This document shows positions 1-9,330 of a DNA stretch of 21,425 nt, in pieces (position 1 is the stretch's first letter; every line of letters starts with the position of its first letter). The notes under the pieces are model-generated. The model made no database searches and was not told the DNA's origin. It saw only the letters and a program-made list of their open reading frames with translations. The stretch comes from Pinguiococcus pyrenoidosus (lineage: Eukaryota; Sar; Pinguiophyceae; Pinguiochrysidales; Pinguiochrysidaceae): NCBI GenBank assembly GCA_019677205.1, contig JAAMXY010000697.1, positions 1 through 21,425 of the forward strand. The letters run 5' to 3'. Position numbers and translations under genes: made by a program.

Positions 1-110
1 GGGAGAGGGAGGGCAACTGCTTGCATGCGGCCTTGGCAGATGCCTCGGACGGACGCCGTTCGAGTGAGCGCCATCGTAGTGGCTGTGGCTGCTAGAGTGT
101 GTGATGGCAT
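1..110 (-). CDS. Possible first exon of a minus-strand gene running off the left edge
   Basis: Read on the minus strand from the ATG at 110-108, the frame stays open to the window edge. The beginning is rich in Ala, Thr, Ser and Arg with almost no acidic residues (MPSHTLAATATTMALTRTAS..., second ATG at 74-72). That composition suits an organelle transit peptide, but it is too short to prove. The plus strand is also open here until a TAG at 115-117, so the assignment is uncertain. If real, the gene would be divergent from the RRM gene at 1699 and would share the 1.6-kb spacer. No function can be assigned. Confidence 0.2.
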   Translation of the reverse strand, partial: MPSHTLAATATTMALTRTASVRGICQGRMQAVALPL

Positions 111-1698
111 ACTGTAGACGAGCGAGAAAGAAAAAGTGGCTAGATTGGCGCCAAAAGCTTTCTGAAACTTTGGAGCGAAAGCTTGGGCGTGGGGGGCTCA
201 TTGGATTTTTGCACGCGGCATGCAATACCCACGCCAAGCCAAGCAAGAAGCAAGCAAGCCGAGCACACCTCGTAGCTGCAGGCAGTGGACGGCACACCAA
301 AAACACTGCGCTTCTGTACGGCACGACGGTGATCCCGCTGTCTCTGCTCTCTTATCGCCGAAGCCTCGAAGCGAAGCAACCATCGGAGTGAACCCTCTTA
401 CTTGCCGACACACTTGCAGACACTTGCAGACACTTGCAGACACTTGCCGACACGCTTGCCGACACGCTTGCCGACACTCTTGCCGACACACTTGCCGACA
501 CTTCCCGACACGTTGGCAGACACTTGCCGACAGCTGCAGTCAAAAAAAGAGGCGAAACTCCAAGAAGCCCGGTGATGTACCACCAGTCATGTGCCCGCTC
601 CGCTGGCATTGGAGGCCACGCTTGAAGTGCCTGGGTCAACTCAGTATCCGCTAGTCAGGCTGGGACCTCAAGTGCTCGAGGGAGCCGTGGGGTTTCGGTT
701 CGGATCGTTTCCCAGTTCGCGTGGTCTCCCGCCATCCGTAAGCGTTGAATGCTCCGTTACGCGTTTGATTCGCCCAGCGGTTTCCAATCCAAATTGTGGG
801 CCACTCCTTGGCCAAACGCCGCGGCCTTCAGAATTCTTTTCTCACTTCTATTTGTCGGTTGGGGTGCATCTTACTGGCCCAACGCCACCCGTGAAGATAT
901 CGACCAATGGGCGCGCTTGCTGAAATATTGTCCCGGTTACCCAAGCTTAGGACGTCGCGATAACGAACGAAAGGCGGGAAACTCTTGATGCGCTTGCGCC
1001 GGTTTGCTTTGTGTTCGGAACCGAAGCCAAACGCGCGCGACGAGACAGCGACAACGCGAGAGCCCCGCGCCGCCACAGCCCTCGCCTGACTTCGTTGGAA
1101 GACTCGGCGACGCGGAGAGACCACTTTGGAAGACAAACGTACGTTGGCGGCGCCGCTCGGGCGCTTTTCCGTTGGGGAAGCCGGGCAGCCCACTTGAACG
1201 CAGAGCAACGCCACAGCAGTGGGCGGGTGAGCCGCCGGAGTGTGCAGACCTGCTTCAGCGGGGCTCTGGATAGATCGGAGAGTGCAGCCAGCCGAGTTTG
1301 AGCACGAGTGGCGCCGACCAAACGCCGTGAAAGTCCCGCGGGGGAGCGGAGGCCGCCGTTCAAACTCCACCAGCTCCTCCTGCGAGGGGGTCGTGGACCT
1401 GCCAGCTGCGCCTTGGACGAGTCCGCGACGCTCAACCCCGAAAGGGCAGCTGCCGGCTCCGCCAAGAGGGCCCGGGTCCACATCTCTCAGCCTGCCCAAG
1501 GCCGGAGAGGCCAAAGGCCCGCGTTTGTATCGTACCGCTGGGAAGTTGTCAAGACTGCGAACCAGCCGGTTGGCCCGTCTCAGCCGCCGAGAGCGGCAGA
1601 AGAAGACCGGGGCTTTGGCCTGTCGAGAGCAGTGCCGAGCTTAGCGAAGCCATGCGTATCTAACCCCCGATTCCTCCGAATTCTGCAGATCGAATCCG
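111..1698. other. Intergenic region with no convincing gene
   Basis: Several open frames cross this stretch on both strands, for example about 690 nt on the minus strand at 828-1514 and a plus frame from 1308. Their translations are Arg/Ser/Pro/Ala-rich, show no recognisable motif, and overlap each other on opposite strands, as expected by chance in GC-rich DNA. The one clear structure is the minisatellite at 401-532. The part just before 1699 is presumably the promoter and 5' leader of the RRM gene. An in-frame TAG at 1642-1644 lies upstream of that gene's start codon. Additional non-coding 5' exons cannot be excluded. Confidence 0.5.
401..532. repeat. Minisatellite with mixed 10- and 12-bp units
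   Basis: Twelve tandem units follow the pattern cttgcMgaca, with some units carrying a two-base extension (ca, cg or ct). Unit lengths in order are 12,10,10,10,12,12,12,12,10,12,10,10, which sum to 132 bp. The units differ by only a few substitutions, such as tgcaga versus tgccga. Mixed unit lengths break any continuous reading frame, so this is not a coding repeat. It sits about 1.2 kb upstream of the RRM-protein start codon. Confidence 0.9.
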
Positions 1699-3529
1699 AT
1701 GGAACCGCGGGCAAACGACGGCTTCGCCGTCGGGGTGGTGGTGTTTCAGAGCTGCGCGGCCAACAACGCGGGCGAGACCAACTCCGAGCAGCGCCCCGAC
1801 GCGCTGCAGCCAGTCGTTCAGCAGCTGCAGAGCTTCGCGGGGGTGACCAACATCGAGCCCGGAGGCACCAGCTACCTCGTTCGCGCACGTTTCCGTTATC
1901 CAGAATACGCTCTGGTGCGTGCCTTTCCGCATCGGAGCCGTGCTGCCCAAACTGCCCAGAGTTGGCCTTAAGCTCCTCCCTTCGCTTGGCTCGTAGGCTG
2001 CGCGCCGGCAGCTGCTCGAGTGGCCGGGATGCAACGATTTTAAGCTGCGCGTGAAGCTTGCGCCCCTGGTGAGTGGCCCGTGGATGTCGAGGCGTGGAAG
2101 AAGGCAAACCCTCACCTTTCCTTCCCTCGCCCTCCTCTACCACCCCGCAGGATGCTGGTGCCTCTCGCTTTGCGACCAGCAGCAAGCAGTACCTTAAGAT
2201 TGGCATCCTCCTCGGCGTGGAGACCATCCTCCAGGAGGACGACAACATCTTTGTAGACGACCTGGCGTCTCTCAATGACCCCGCCGCCGAGAACACGGGC
2301 CAGATCAATGGCATCGAGGTATGGAAACGGAACCTTGAAGAGGCTTTGGCCGCCTGCAGGAAGGCCTAACCTCCAGTTTCCTCCGTTTCCCTCCTTCCTT
2401 CCTTCCTTCCTTCCACCGCTGCTTCAGGACCCGCTGGGCATGTCGACCACGGCTTTGGACGGGCTTCTGATGTCGTCCACTCCTCTGTACGGGTAAGGCG
2501 CCGGCTCACTGCTTCGTCCCAAAGAGCCCGCCAGACCACTCACGTAGGCTTGCCCCGCTTCCGCCCTCCCCTGCCCTCCCCACGCAGCACGACGGACGAT
2601 AGCAGCCAAAGCTTGAACTCCGGCAGCACCAACCCTGCCATGCAGGGGCTGAACAGCATCTTCAGCGCGCCCGCCGCGCCGCAGCCCGAGAGCTCGAACA
2701 ACAGCGTGCAGAGCGCTCCCGAAGATGGCCACCTCACGCAGGCGCACCTCGCGCAGCACTCGGCGCCGATGAGCTTCAACTTCGACGCCAACCTCAGCAC
2801 CATCGCGGGAGGCAAGACCGCCACGCTGTACGGTGGAAGCGCGGCGAATGGCGCCTCCAAGCCCACCTACGGCTATGGTCAGGATGGCATGTACCCGCAG
2901 ACTCACCAGGTGAGGATGCCTAGACTCTCTGCGCACGTTCGAGCACCGCAGCCTGCCGTTTGAATCTTGATTCCTCACCATTGGACACGCTGCTTTGCTC
3001 GACAGAGTCCGCTCCTCTATTACCACCAGCAGCCGCAGCACAAGCCTGTGCCGCGTGGTGTTATCTCAACCCAACTGTATATCGACAAGCTGCCCCCCAA
3101 TATCACGGCACAGCAGCTAGGAAAGCTCATCGAGTCGATGGGGCTGCCTGGATTCTGCGGCGTGAAGCTCGGCAGCAAGAATCTGCTGCCCGGAGAATTC
3201 CGCACCGCGCAGGCTCGTTTTGTAGACGCGCCAAGTGCCTCGGCAGGCCTCGAGGCCCTGCACCATTATGTAATTCCAGGATGGAACATTCCTCTGTCGG
3301 TGAGTACCACTCGGTGGAAGGAGTCGGGCCATGCAGCCACTTGGATGTCTGCGGCCCCTTTGCTCTTAGCTCTTTCCGCTTTCCAATGTCGCCTAACCAA
3401 TGTCGCCTTATATCCACGCAGGTGAACTTCCTTCGCGGCCCGAAGAAGAAGAACGGTACGAATGGCCATCACAACAACATGCACTACCGCGAGCCACGGA
3501 ACAGCAACATCTTCTACGATGCCAAGTGA
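1699..3529 (+). CDS. RNA-binding protein with two RRM-like domains, 7 exons
   Basis: Exons: 1699-1914, 1997-2068, 2151-2318, 2428-2492, 2588-2909, 3006-3299, 3422-3529. All six introns (82-122 nt) are GT-AG, and the joined frame gives 414 residues. Residues about 8-96 form an RRM-like fold: strand VGVVVFQSC, a helix, then YLVRARFRYPEYAL joining across the first intron to a helix and LRVKLAPL. A second RRM-like domain lies at about 290-385, with RNP2-like QLYIDKLP and RNP1-like RTAQARFV, ending at IPLSVNFLRG followed by PKKK. Between them is a low-complexity linker rich in Ser, Asn, Gln, Ala and Gly. The C-terminus is His/Asn-rich. Both RNP1 segments lack the usual Gly-aromatic core, so RNA contacts may be non-canonical. 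The ATG at 1699 is the first in frame after a TAG at 1642. The precise subfamily is not recognised. A role in binding mRNA is inferred from the fold only. Confidence 0.8.
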
Positions 3530-4567
3530 TTCCGGGTCCTCGCTGGGTGGGAAGGGAAACGAGAACGAGTCCTATTTTAATGGATAAGCCAGTAACAACT
3601 AGGATCCTGTAGCAACGCGTTTTTCGGGGAGTGGGGATGGAATGGGAGAGGTTAAGTGTTGATTCTGTGCGCCCGAAGCTTGACATACGACAAGAGATGG
3701 GCTTAGAGAGGACGCGACAACGGTATTCGTGCGCGCAGGAGCGAGCTTCGCCTAAGCCGGATATCACAAGGCAACGGGAGAGGACAAGAGTATTCTGCAC
3801 AAAAGAGAAGGACAAGCAACGTCCATCGCAGCATGGGCGAAGACACGTGAAATAGTAACGGCGTAGGCGCAGAGGAGACGTGTTCCCACACGTTGGTGAC
3901 CTTGCGGGCAATACTCGAAGCTCCAAAAACCGATGGAGATGTAGTCAGAAGAATAGTCGAGCGTTTGGAGGGTAAAGATTGTCAATATATTTCAGATTAC
4001 GTGCAAAGCAACCTGTGTCTGGGAAAGGCAATGCGAAGTAGGGACTTGGTCTTCAAACGCAGGGAGAGTGCAACAGGAGTTCGGAACGGGACACGACAGG
4101 TACTGAGAAGCCGTGAGCACCACGGGAAAGCAAAAATTATTCTTGTTTTACGCTCGAAGCGTCTCAGGATCGGGTGGTTTATGCTTCCTTCTGGCGCTTT
4201 CGTGCTTCCTTCTGGAGCGGCCTTCTTACCTCGGCCGGCAAATGGACGCCCATCCTTCCGAAGGTCGTCCCACCTTCTCGCAACAGCCTCGCATCATCGC
4301 ATGGATGCGGCGTCAATCTGCCGGATGTGGTGACGGGGGCTTGAAGTGGAGTCACTCAGCTTAAAAAAAGGTGAGGCAGACTTGACACGGGAGCGAAAAG
4401 CAACGAAAACTTATTCCTCTACACGCATACATCTACGCTTTGATGATATGGGGCTTTGGGTGCTTTGGTTTCTGTGTATCAGCCCAACATCCTAGGAACC
4501 CTCTCGACCCGCCCACCTCCGTGACAGCCATGCCGGACCTCTGGATGCTGCAACGGTGGAGCGCGGC
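3530..4567. other. Tail-to-tail intergenic spacer with no gene seen
   Basis: This roughly 1-kb stretch lies between two convergent genes and should hold both 3' UTRs. A plus frame at 3893-4333 is open for 146 codons, but its translation shows no domain, signal or biased third positions that I can see. A short direct duplication built on tgcttccttctgg occurs near 4182-4215. No RNA gene, transposon terminus or long inverted repeat is visible by eye. Confidence 0.5.
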
Positions 4568-4728
4568 TCAGTCCTTGGACTCCTCGTCATACACTTCCCG
4601 GGCAAGGCGGAGCAGCCTCTCGCGGTCCGATTCGGCCGCCTTGGCCTCTCCAGCAGCAGCTGCGCCGGTATCCTCGTCGCCGAGAACATTTCCGATGACT
4701 TTCCTCCGGGATCTTGATCTTTGGGTGA

Positions 4729-4801
<73 letters not shown>

Positions 4802-7800
4802 GATGTTGTGAGCACTCCTTTACTTGCTCCACAGCGAAGGAAACTAGGCAAGGACAACTTACTTGCTCCTGTCTACACTCTGCGCCCACGTGCCACCTCT
4901 TTGAATATCTGGACGCCGCAAGATCGCTTGCTCCTATTTACAGAGGGGCATGGGGTTAGCACGACATCCGGCGCCAACACGTCCCTTGCAAGAGATCACA
5001 AGAGCACATGGAGATTTGGTGCAAGTTGGAACGAGTGGGACTCACCTCTGGAGAGGCGTCTCGAAGCCACGTAACAAACTCTCGGCCCTGCTCTTCATCG
5101 ACGTTGGCCCGGCGGACCCGTCGGAAGATCTCCTCGATGCCCTCTTCGTCTGTGAGCGATGGCAGCTCTTCGTTGCCCGCGATGCTCCGCATGATCTCAA
5201 TGAATTGCGTGGGAATCTCTCGCGGCCCCAAGCTCGAACGCCTCGCTGGCGGCGGCAGAGCTGCCTCCTCCTGATGCATCTGTGGCTTCCGAAGCACGCC
5301 CTGATCCGGCACCGAATCCGCCGTGTCGTCGGGGTTCACCACTTCGCGCCGGCTGGAGTCGTAGCCGGGCACTCGTGGCGCTCGGAGCGCGGCACCCATG
5401 CCGTCGTCGTTGTCATCCGAGTCCTCTTCGTTGTCGTCGATGGACGGAAGCGCCAGATCGATGGTCGCGATGCCCTTTCCGTCGACGCCGCCGGAAGGTA
5501 TCATACTGCGTCGCGGAAAGCGCACGCGTCGCGACGACTTCGACTTGCCGGCAGAAAGGTCCGTCGGCGGCTGGGGGCCAGGCTGCGGCGGCAGCTGGAC
5601 GGACGACACCGAGGACATTCTGTCCTCGGGCGGCTCGTCCACATGAAAGTCTGGCAACGCCGGGGGTCCTGCTGGACCGGCCGACGACGTGGTGGAGCCG
5701 CTGTCATCATACGACGGCGGCGCCAACGGCATGGGCGTCGGACCAGCTTGGCCGGTGGCGCCAAGGCCAGCGGAAGCGCCAGCACCAGCGCCAGCGCCGC
5801 GGGATACCCTGAGGTACTCAGCGTTATCAAAGAGCCCTGGGGCGTCGGCGCCGTCGACATTCGGATCATAGATTCGTGGTGGCATCATCGGCAAAGCACC
5901 GGCGTCGGCGGAGCCGGACAGGTTGGGGTTGGGCGGCATCATCGTGTTGTCCCTCGCGGACGCCGGAGCGCCGCTACCGGCGGGTAGCGGCAGGTTGCTC
6001 TCGTCCCGCTTCTCGCCCTCTTCGTCGCGGGCGCTTCGCATGGACGCCGTGCGGAAGATGCCCAGCATGGCGTTGGCCAGAATGGACGAGCGGCGCTCGT
6101 CCGGAGCGCCTTGCGGCTGCAGAGTTACGTCCGACTTGCGCCGAGCGGGCGGCACTAAGCCGCCCTCCTTGTATGCTTCTCCGAAGGAGAGCTGCTTGTT
6201 GTTCTTCATGTCCGCCGCACTGCCGCTGTCGTTGCCGTCAACGGCTTTGTATCTCTTGCCGCTCTTCGAGCCCGCGCGGAAGCCACTGAACATGGCGCTG
6301 CCTTCCACGTGGTGCTTCGGATCGGTAGCGCCGTCGTCGAGAGGTGCGATGGGCGAACCTCGTGGCGTGTCCATCGGGTTGTCCTGCACGAAGCTCTCTT
6401 CGCCGAAGTCTTCGCCGTAGGGCACCTGCTGGTTCTTCGGCGTGTTGAGGCCTTTGCTCTCCTCGTCGCGCAGAGCTTTGTCGACGGCGGACCAGTCGAT
6501 GTCTTGCAAGTCCTTCTGCGTCTTGGTCCATTCCGTATTGGACCAGGACACCGAGCCGCCATCTGGACCCAGCGTGTTCTCCTCGTTCTCGTCCACGATG
6601 GACGCGGCGATCTTGGCCTGACGCCGGCGGCGCACACCGACCCATACGGCCGCCGCCAGGGCAATGATGAAGAAGACGGGTACCACCGCGGCGGCCGCCG
6701 TGCCGGTCTGTCCGATACCCGAGCTGGAGCTTCGACTTGCCGCTTCCTCCTAGAATGGAGTTGACGTGGGTGCTGTCAACAGGGGACCAAAGTCGAAAGG
6801 GGGGAACAGCAAAACACATACCTCGCTAGTTGGCGACGATGTCACGACGCCGCCGCCTCCGCCTCCGCCAGCACCACCACCGGTACCAACGGAAGAGCCG
6901 GTGGTGGGCTGCGTCGGCGCGGCGCTTGGCGAGCTTGTCGGTGGGTGCGTCTCTCCATCCGGAAGAGGACTTCGAGACGGACTTGGCGTCGGCGCCAGCG
7001 TGGGTTCCAGAGTGTCCCCTTCTCGCGAAGGGGCGCGGCTCGGCGAAGGCGTCGGTGGATGCGTCTCTCCCGGCGCCAGCGGACTCCTCGTCGGACTTGG
7101 CGTCGGTGACAGCGTAGGGCTTCGCGAGTCCACTTCGGTGGGTGCTGGCGTCGGAGGGTGGGTGTCTCCGGGCGCCAGAGGACTTCGAGTTGGGGCCGGC
7201 GTTGGTGAATGAGTTTCTCCGTCGGCCAGAGGACTCCGGCTCGGACTTTCCGTCGGTGCTGGCGTCGTGGGGAAAGGCGTCGGAGAATGCGTCTCTCCTT
7301 CGGCCAGGGGACTCCGGCTCGGCGTCTGTGTCGGTGACGGCGTTGGAGAGTGCGTCTCTCCGTCTGCCAAGGGACTCCGGCTCGGAGCTCCGGTTGGTGT
7401 CGGCGTCGGCTCGAAGGTATCTCCCTCAGCCGTTGGCGATGGCGTCGGAGAATGCGTCTCTCCTACAGCTAGCGGACTCCGACTCGGCGTCTGTGTCGGT
7501 GACGGTGTTGGAGAGTGCGTCTCTCCGTCTGCCAAGGGACTCCGGCTTGGAGCTCCGGTTGGTGTCGGCGTCGGCTCCAGCGTATCTCCCTCAGCCGTTG
7601 GCGATGGCGTCGGAGAATGCGTCTCTCCTACAGCTAGCGGACTCCGACTCGGCGTCTGTGTCGGTGACGGCGTCGGAGAGTGGGTCTCTCCAGGCGCCAA
7701 GGGACTTCTACTCGGAGTTGCCGTCGGCGATGGCGTCGGCTCGAGGGTATCTCCCTCAGCAGTTGGCGATGGCGTCGGGGCATGTGTTTCTCCTACAGCC

Positions 7801-8777
7801 AGCGGACTCCTACTCGGACTTTCAGTCGGCGATGGCGTCGGAGAGTGGGTCTCTCCGGCTGCCAAGGGACTTCTACTCGGGCTTTCGGTCGGTCCTGGCG
7901 TCGGAGAGTGGGTCTCTCCTTCAGGCAAGGGACTTCTGCTCGGCGATGGCGTCGGCGATGGCGTCGGCGATGGCGTCGGCGGATGCGTCTCGCCGTCTTC
8001 CAAAGGACTTCTGCTGGGGCTCGGGGTAGGCGAGTGCGTCTCTCCCACTGCCAAGGGACTCCGACTGGGAGTTTCGGTGGGCGCCAGCGTCGGCGACAGC
8101 GTGTCACCTTCTCGAGTCGGAGAGGCACTCAAGCTTTGCGTTGGAGCGTAGGTCTCTCCCTCCGCAGTCGGGCCTTTGGACGGCGCTTCGGTCGGGACTT
8201 CCGACGGCCTTCCGCTGGGCCACTCGCTGGGTCTCTCGCTAGGCGCCCACGACGGCGCCGGGGTCGGCGTTCCTGAGGGCTCCAAGCTGGGCGAGATCGA
8301 AGGGCTGGGAGTGGGAAGTTGCGTCGGCGAGATGGTCGGCGACGTCGTCGGCGCTCCGCTGGGCTGCATCGACGGCTCCAGCGTGGGCGACTCGGACGGG
8401 AAGGTGAAGGTGTTGCACAGCGCGTCTCCGCAGCACTCGAGACATCGCAACTCGAACTTGCCCTAAAGGATCCAGCGGCGTCGTTAAGGATCTGCCGACG
8501 CCGCAGTTGCGCCGCAGCCTCGGGTCGTACCGCCAGCTCCGTGAGGTCCAGCGCGTTGAAGATCTGGAAGCACCAGCAGTGGTCGTCGCAGCTGGTGGAG
8601 TTGAGCTTGCAAGAGAAGTCGCGATGGGGACTGCCTGTGGGGCTCTTGAGTGGCAGGACTCTGGTCAGGATTCGGAGGTTCTTGCCACGTACACGTGTTG
8701 TTGGTCAGGCCGCAGTCCAGGAGAGAGGCGCTCGCGGCGCTGGCCCACAGGCCCAGCGCCAGCCACAGGCCCCTCAT
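4568..8777 (-). CDS. Type I surface protein: Ly6-like Cys module, Thr/Pro/Ser repeat stalk, TM, long cytoplasmic tail
   Basis: Exons (minus): 8777-8693, 8634-8531, 8462-6822, 6749-5046, 4933-4863, 4718-4568 (acceptor at 4712 equally possible). The joined frame gives about 1,251 residues. Residues 1-18 are a signal peptide ([18 protein letters not shown]). Residues 22-80 carry ten cysteines (22, 29, 37, 44, 48, 50, 70, 73, 74, 79) ending CCGDALCN, the CC-x4-CN end signature of Ly6/uPAR three-finger proteins. Residues about 84-590 are a stalk of repeats such as [18 protein letters not shown], expected to be heavily O-glycosylated, then a Gly-rich linker. A membrane helix at about 628-649 is followed by RRRRQAK, the expected inside-positive flank. 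The roughly 600-residue tail has RRKS/RRSS kinase-like sites, a PPSY WW-binding motif (about 954), an RVRF PP1-docking-like motif (about 1018) and a charged helical C-terminus ending EEYDEESKD-like acidic residues (VYDEESKD). A cell-surface receptor or adhesin role is inferred; the ligand is unknown. Confidence 0.8.
4733..4798. repeat. (AG)33 microsatellite inside the last intron of the surface-protein gene
   Basis: This is an uninterrupted dinucleotide run of 66 bp. On the coding (minus) strand it reads (CT)33 and ends about 12-20 nt before the predicted acceptor at 4719 or 4713. It therefore occupies the polypyrimidine-tract position of intron 5 (4862-4719). The run is open in several frames as Arg-Glu or Ser-Leu repeats, which are artefacts. 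Confidence 0.9.
6900..8400 (-). repeat. Coding tandem repeat of the Thr/Pro/Ser stalk, with three higher-order copies of 165 bp
   Basis: The stalk exon is built from units of about 17-20 codons around a G-E/D-T-H-x-P-T-P-S-P-T core and a P-S-R-S-P-L-A/P core. Within it, three successive 165-bp blocks (7386-7550, 7551-7715, 7716-7880) repeat the same order of sub-units. The first two are nearly identical at the DNA level and the third is more diverged, which indicates recent segmental duplication. All lengths are multiples of three, so the frame is kept. The opposite strand is also open over long stretches because of the repeat; those frames are not genes. Confidence 0.85.
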
Positions 8778-9330
8778 ACTCGTGTGCTCCGTGCCTGCGG
8801 AGAGAGCGGCGTCTCCCTCGCTCGTAACTCGACGATACTTGGGGTATTGGGAAAAGGCGTCAGGCGGCGGATCAACGCCCCCCAATTGGCTGTTCACTTT
8901 CACTTGTATGAAACTGCAAAGTTAAAAAAGGCCTGGGATAGGGGGATAAGGGGTTGACAGCAGGTTGCGAAGACGTTATCCCCGGAAGCATCAAATTTGC
9001 ACATTCGTTACGCTGTGAAGACAAATGCGCCGCCGCCGCTGTTGGTTGAGCGCCTACGCACCGCAAGCGGCGTCACAACTGTCCTTCGCGATCTGTGTGC
9101 CTTGCTGCGGAAGCCTTTGGCTACCACGGCGGGTCCTTTTGCTACAACGCTCCGGCGACTTCTTGCACAAGTGCTGTTCTCTTCGTCCTCTGTCCCCCCG
9201 TGTTTGTTCGCTCCTCGCGCCTCCCTTCTGACGCGACTGGATGACAGGGAGAAGGGCGCGTACTTGGCTGCGGTGTCGAACGGAGGCTTTTCCTTAATTT
9301 TGTTTTTCACTTTCGGGTGCTTTGGAAATA
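8778..9330. other. Intergenic spacer upstream of the surface-protein gene
   Basis: This stretch separates the start codon of the surface-protein gene from the stop codon of the LRR gene, both on the minus strand. It should contain the surface-protein promoter and the LRR 3' UTR. I see no recognisable core-promoter motif, RNA gene or repeat. Open frames here are short or extend as shadows of the neighbouring genes. Confidence 0.5.

Noticed and set aside
401-532. CRISPR-like array
   Set aside because: The units are contiguous 10-12 bp repeats without unique spacers, and the DNA is eukaryotic with introns.
828-2054. Overlapping long frames on both strands (minus 828-1514, plus 1308-2054, minus 1580-2314)
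   Set aside because: Their translations are Arg/Ser/Pro/Ala-rich without structure, overlap each other, and cross exons and introns of the RRM gene. This is expected background in GC-rich DNA.
3893-4333. Plus-strand frame of 146 codons in the tail-to-tail spacer
   Set aside because: No domain, no signal and no splice partner were found, and the composition is like the surrounding non-coding DNA.
4440-4857. Proteins with Arg-Glu or Ser-Leu dipeptide runs
   Set aside because: They are translations of the (AG)33 microsatellite inside an intron.
4950-5987. A 345-codon plus-strand open frame
   Set aside because: It lies opposite the cytoplasmic-tail exon, is Arg/His/Gly-rich without motifs, and the minus frame continues coherently across the TM exon into two further exons.
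7142-8151. Long plus-strand open frames of about 295 codons opposite the stalk exon
   Set aside because: They are antisense readings of a Thr/Pro/Ser repeat (Gly-Val-Ser or Ala-Ser-rich), lack signals or domains, and exist because the repeat period is a multiple of three. The minus strand has the signal peptide, cysteine module and membrane helix in one spliced frame.
8484-8777. Frameshift or pseudogene at the start of the surface-protein gene
   Set aside because: The apparent frame breaks coincide with two good GT-AG introns (8692-8635 and 8530-8463). Removing them restores one frame and completes a ten-cysteine module.
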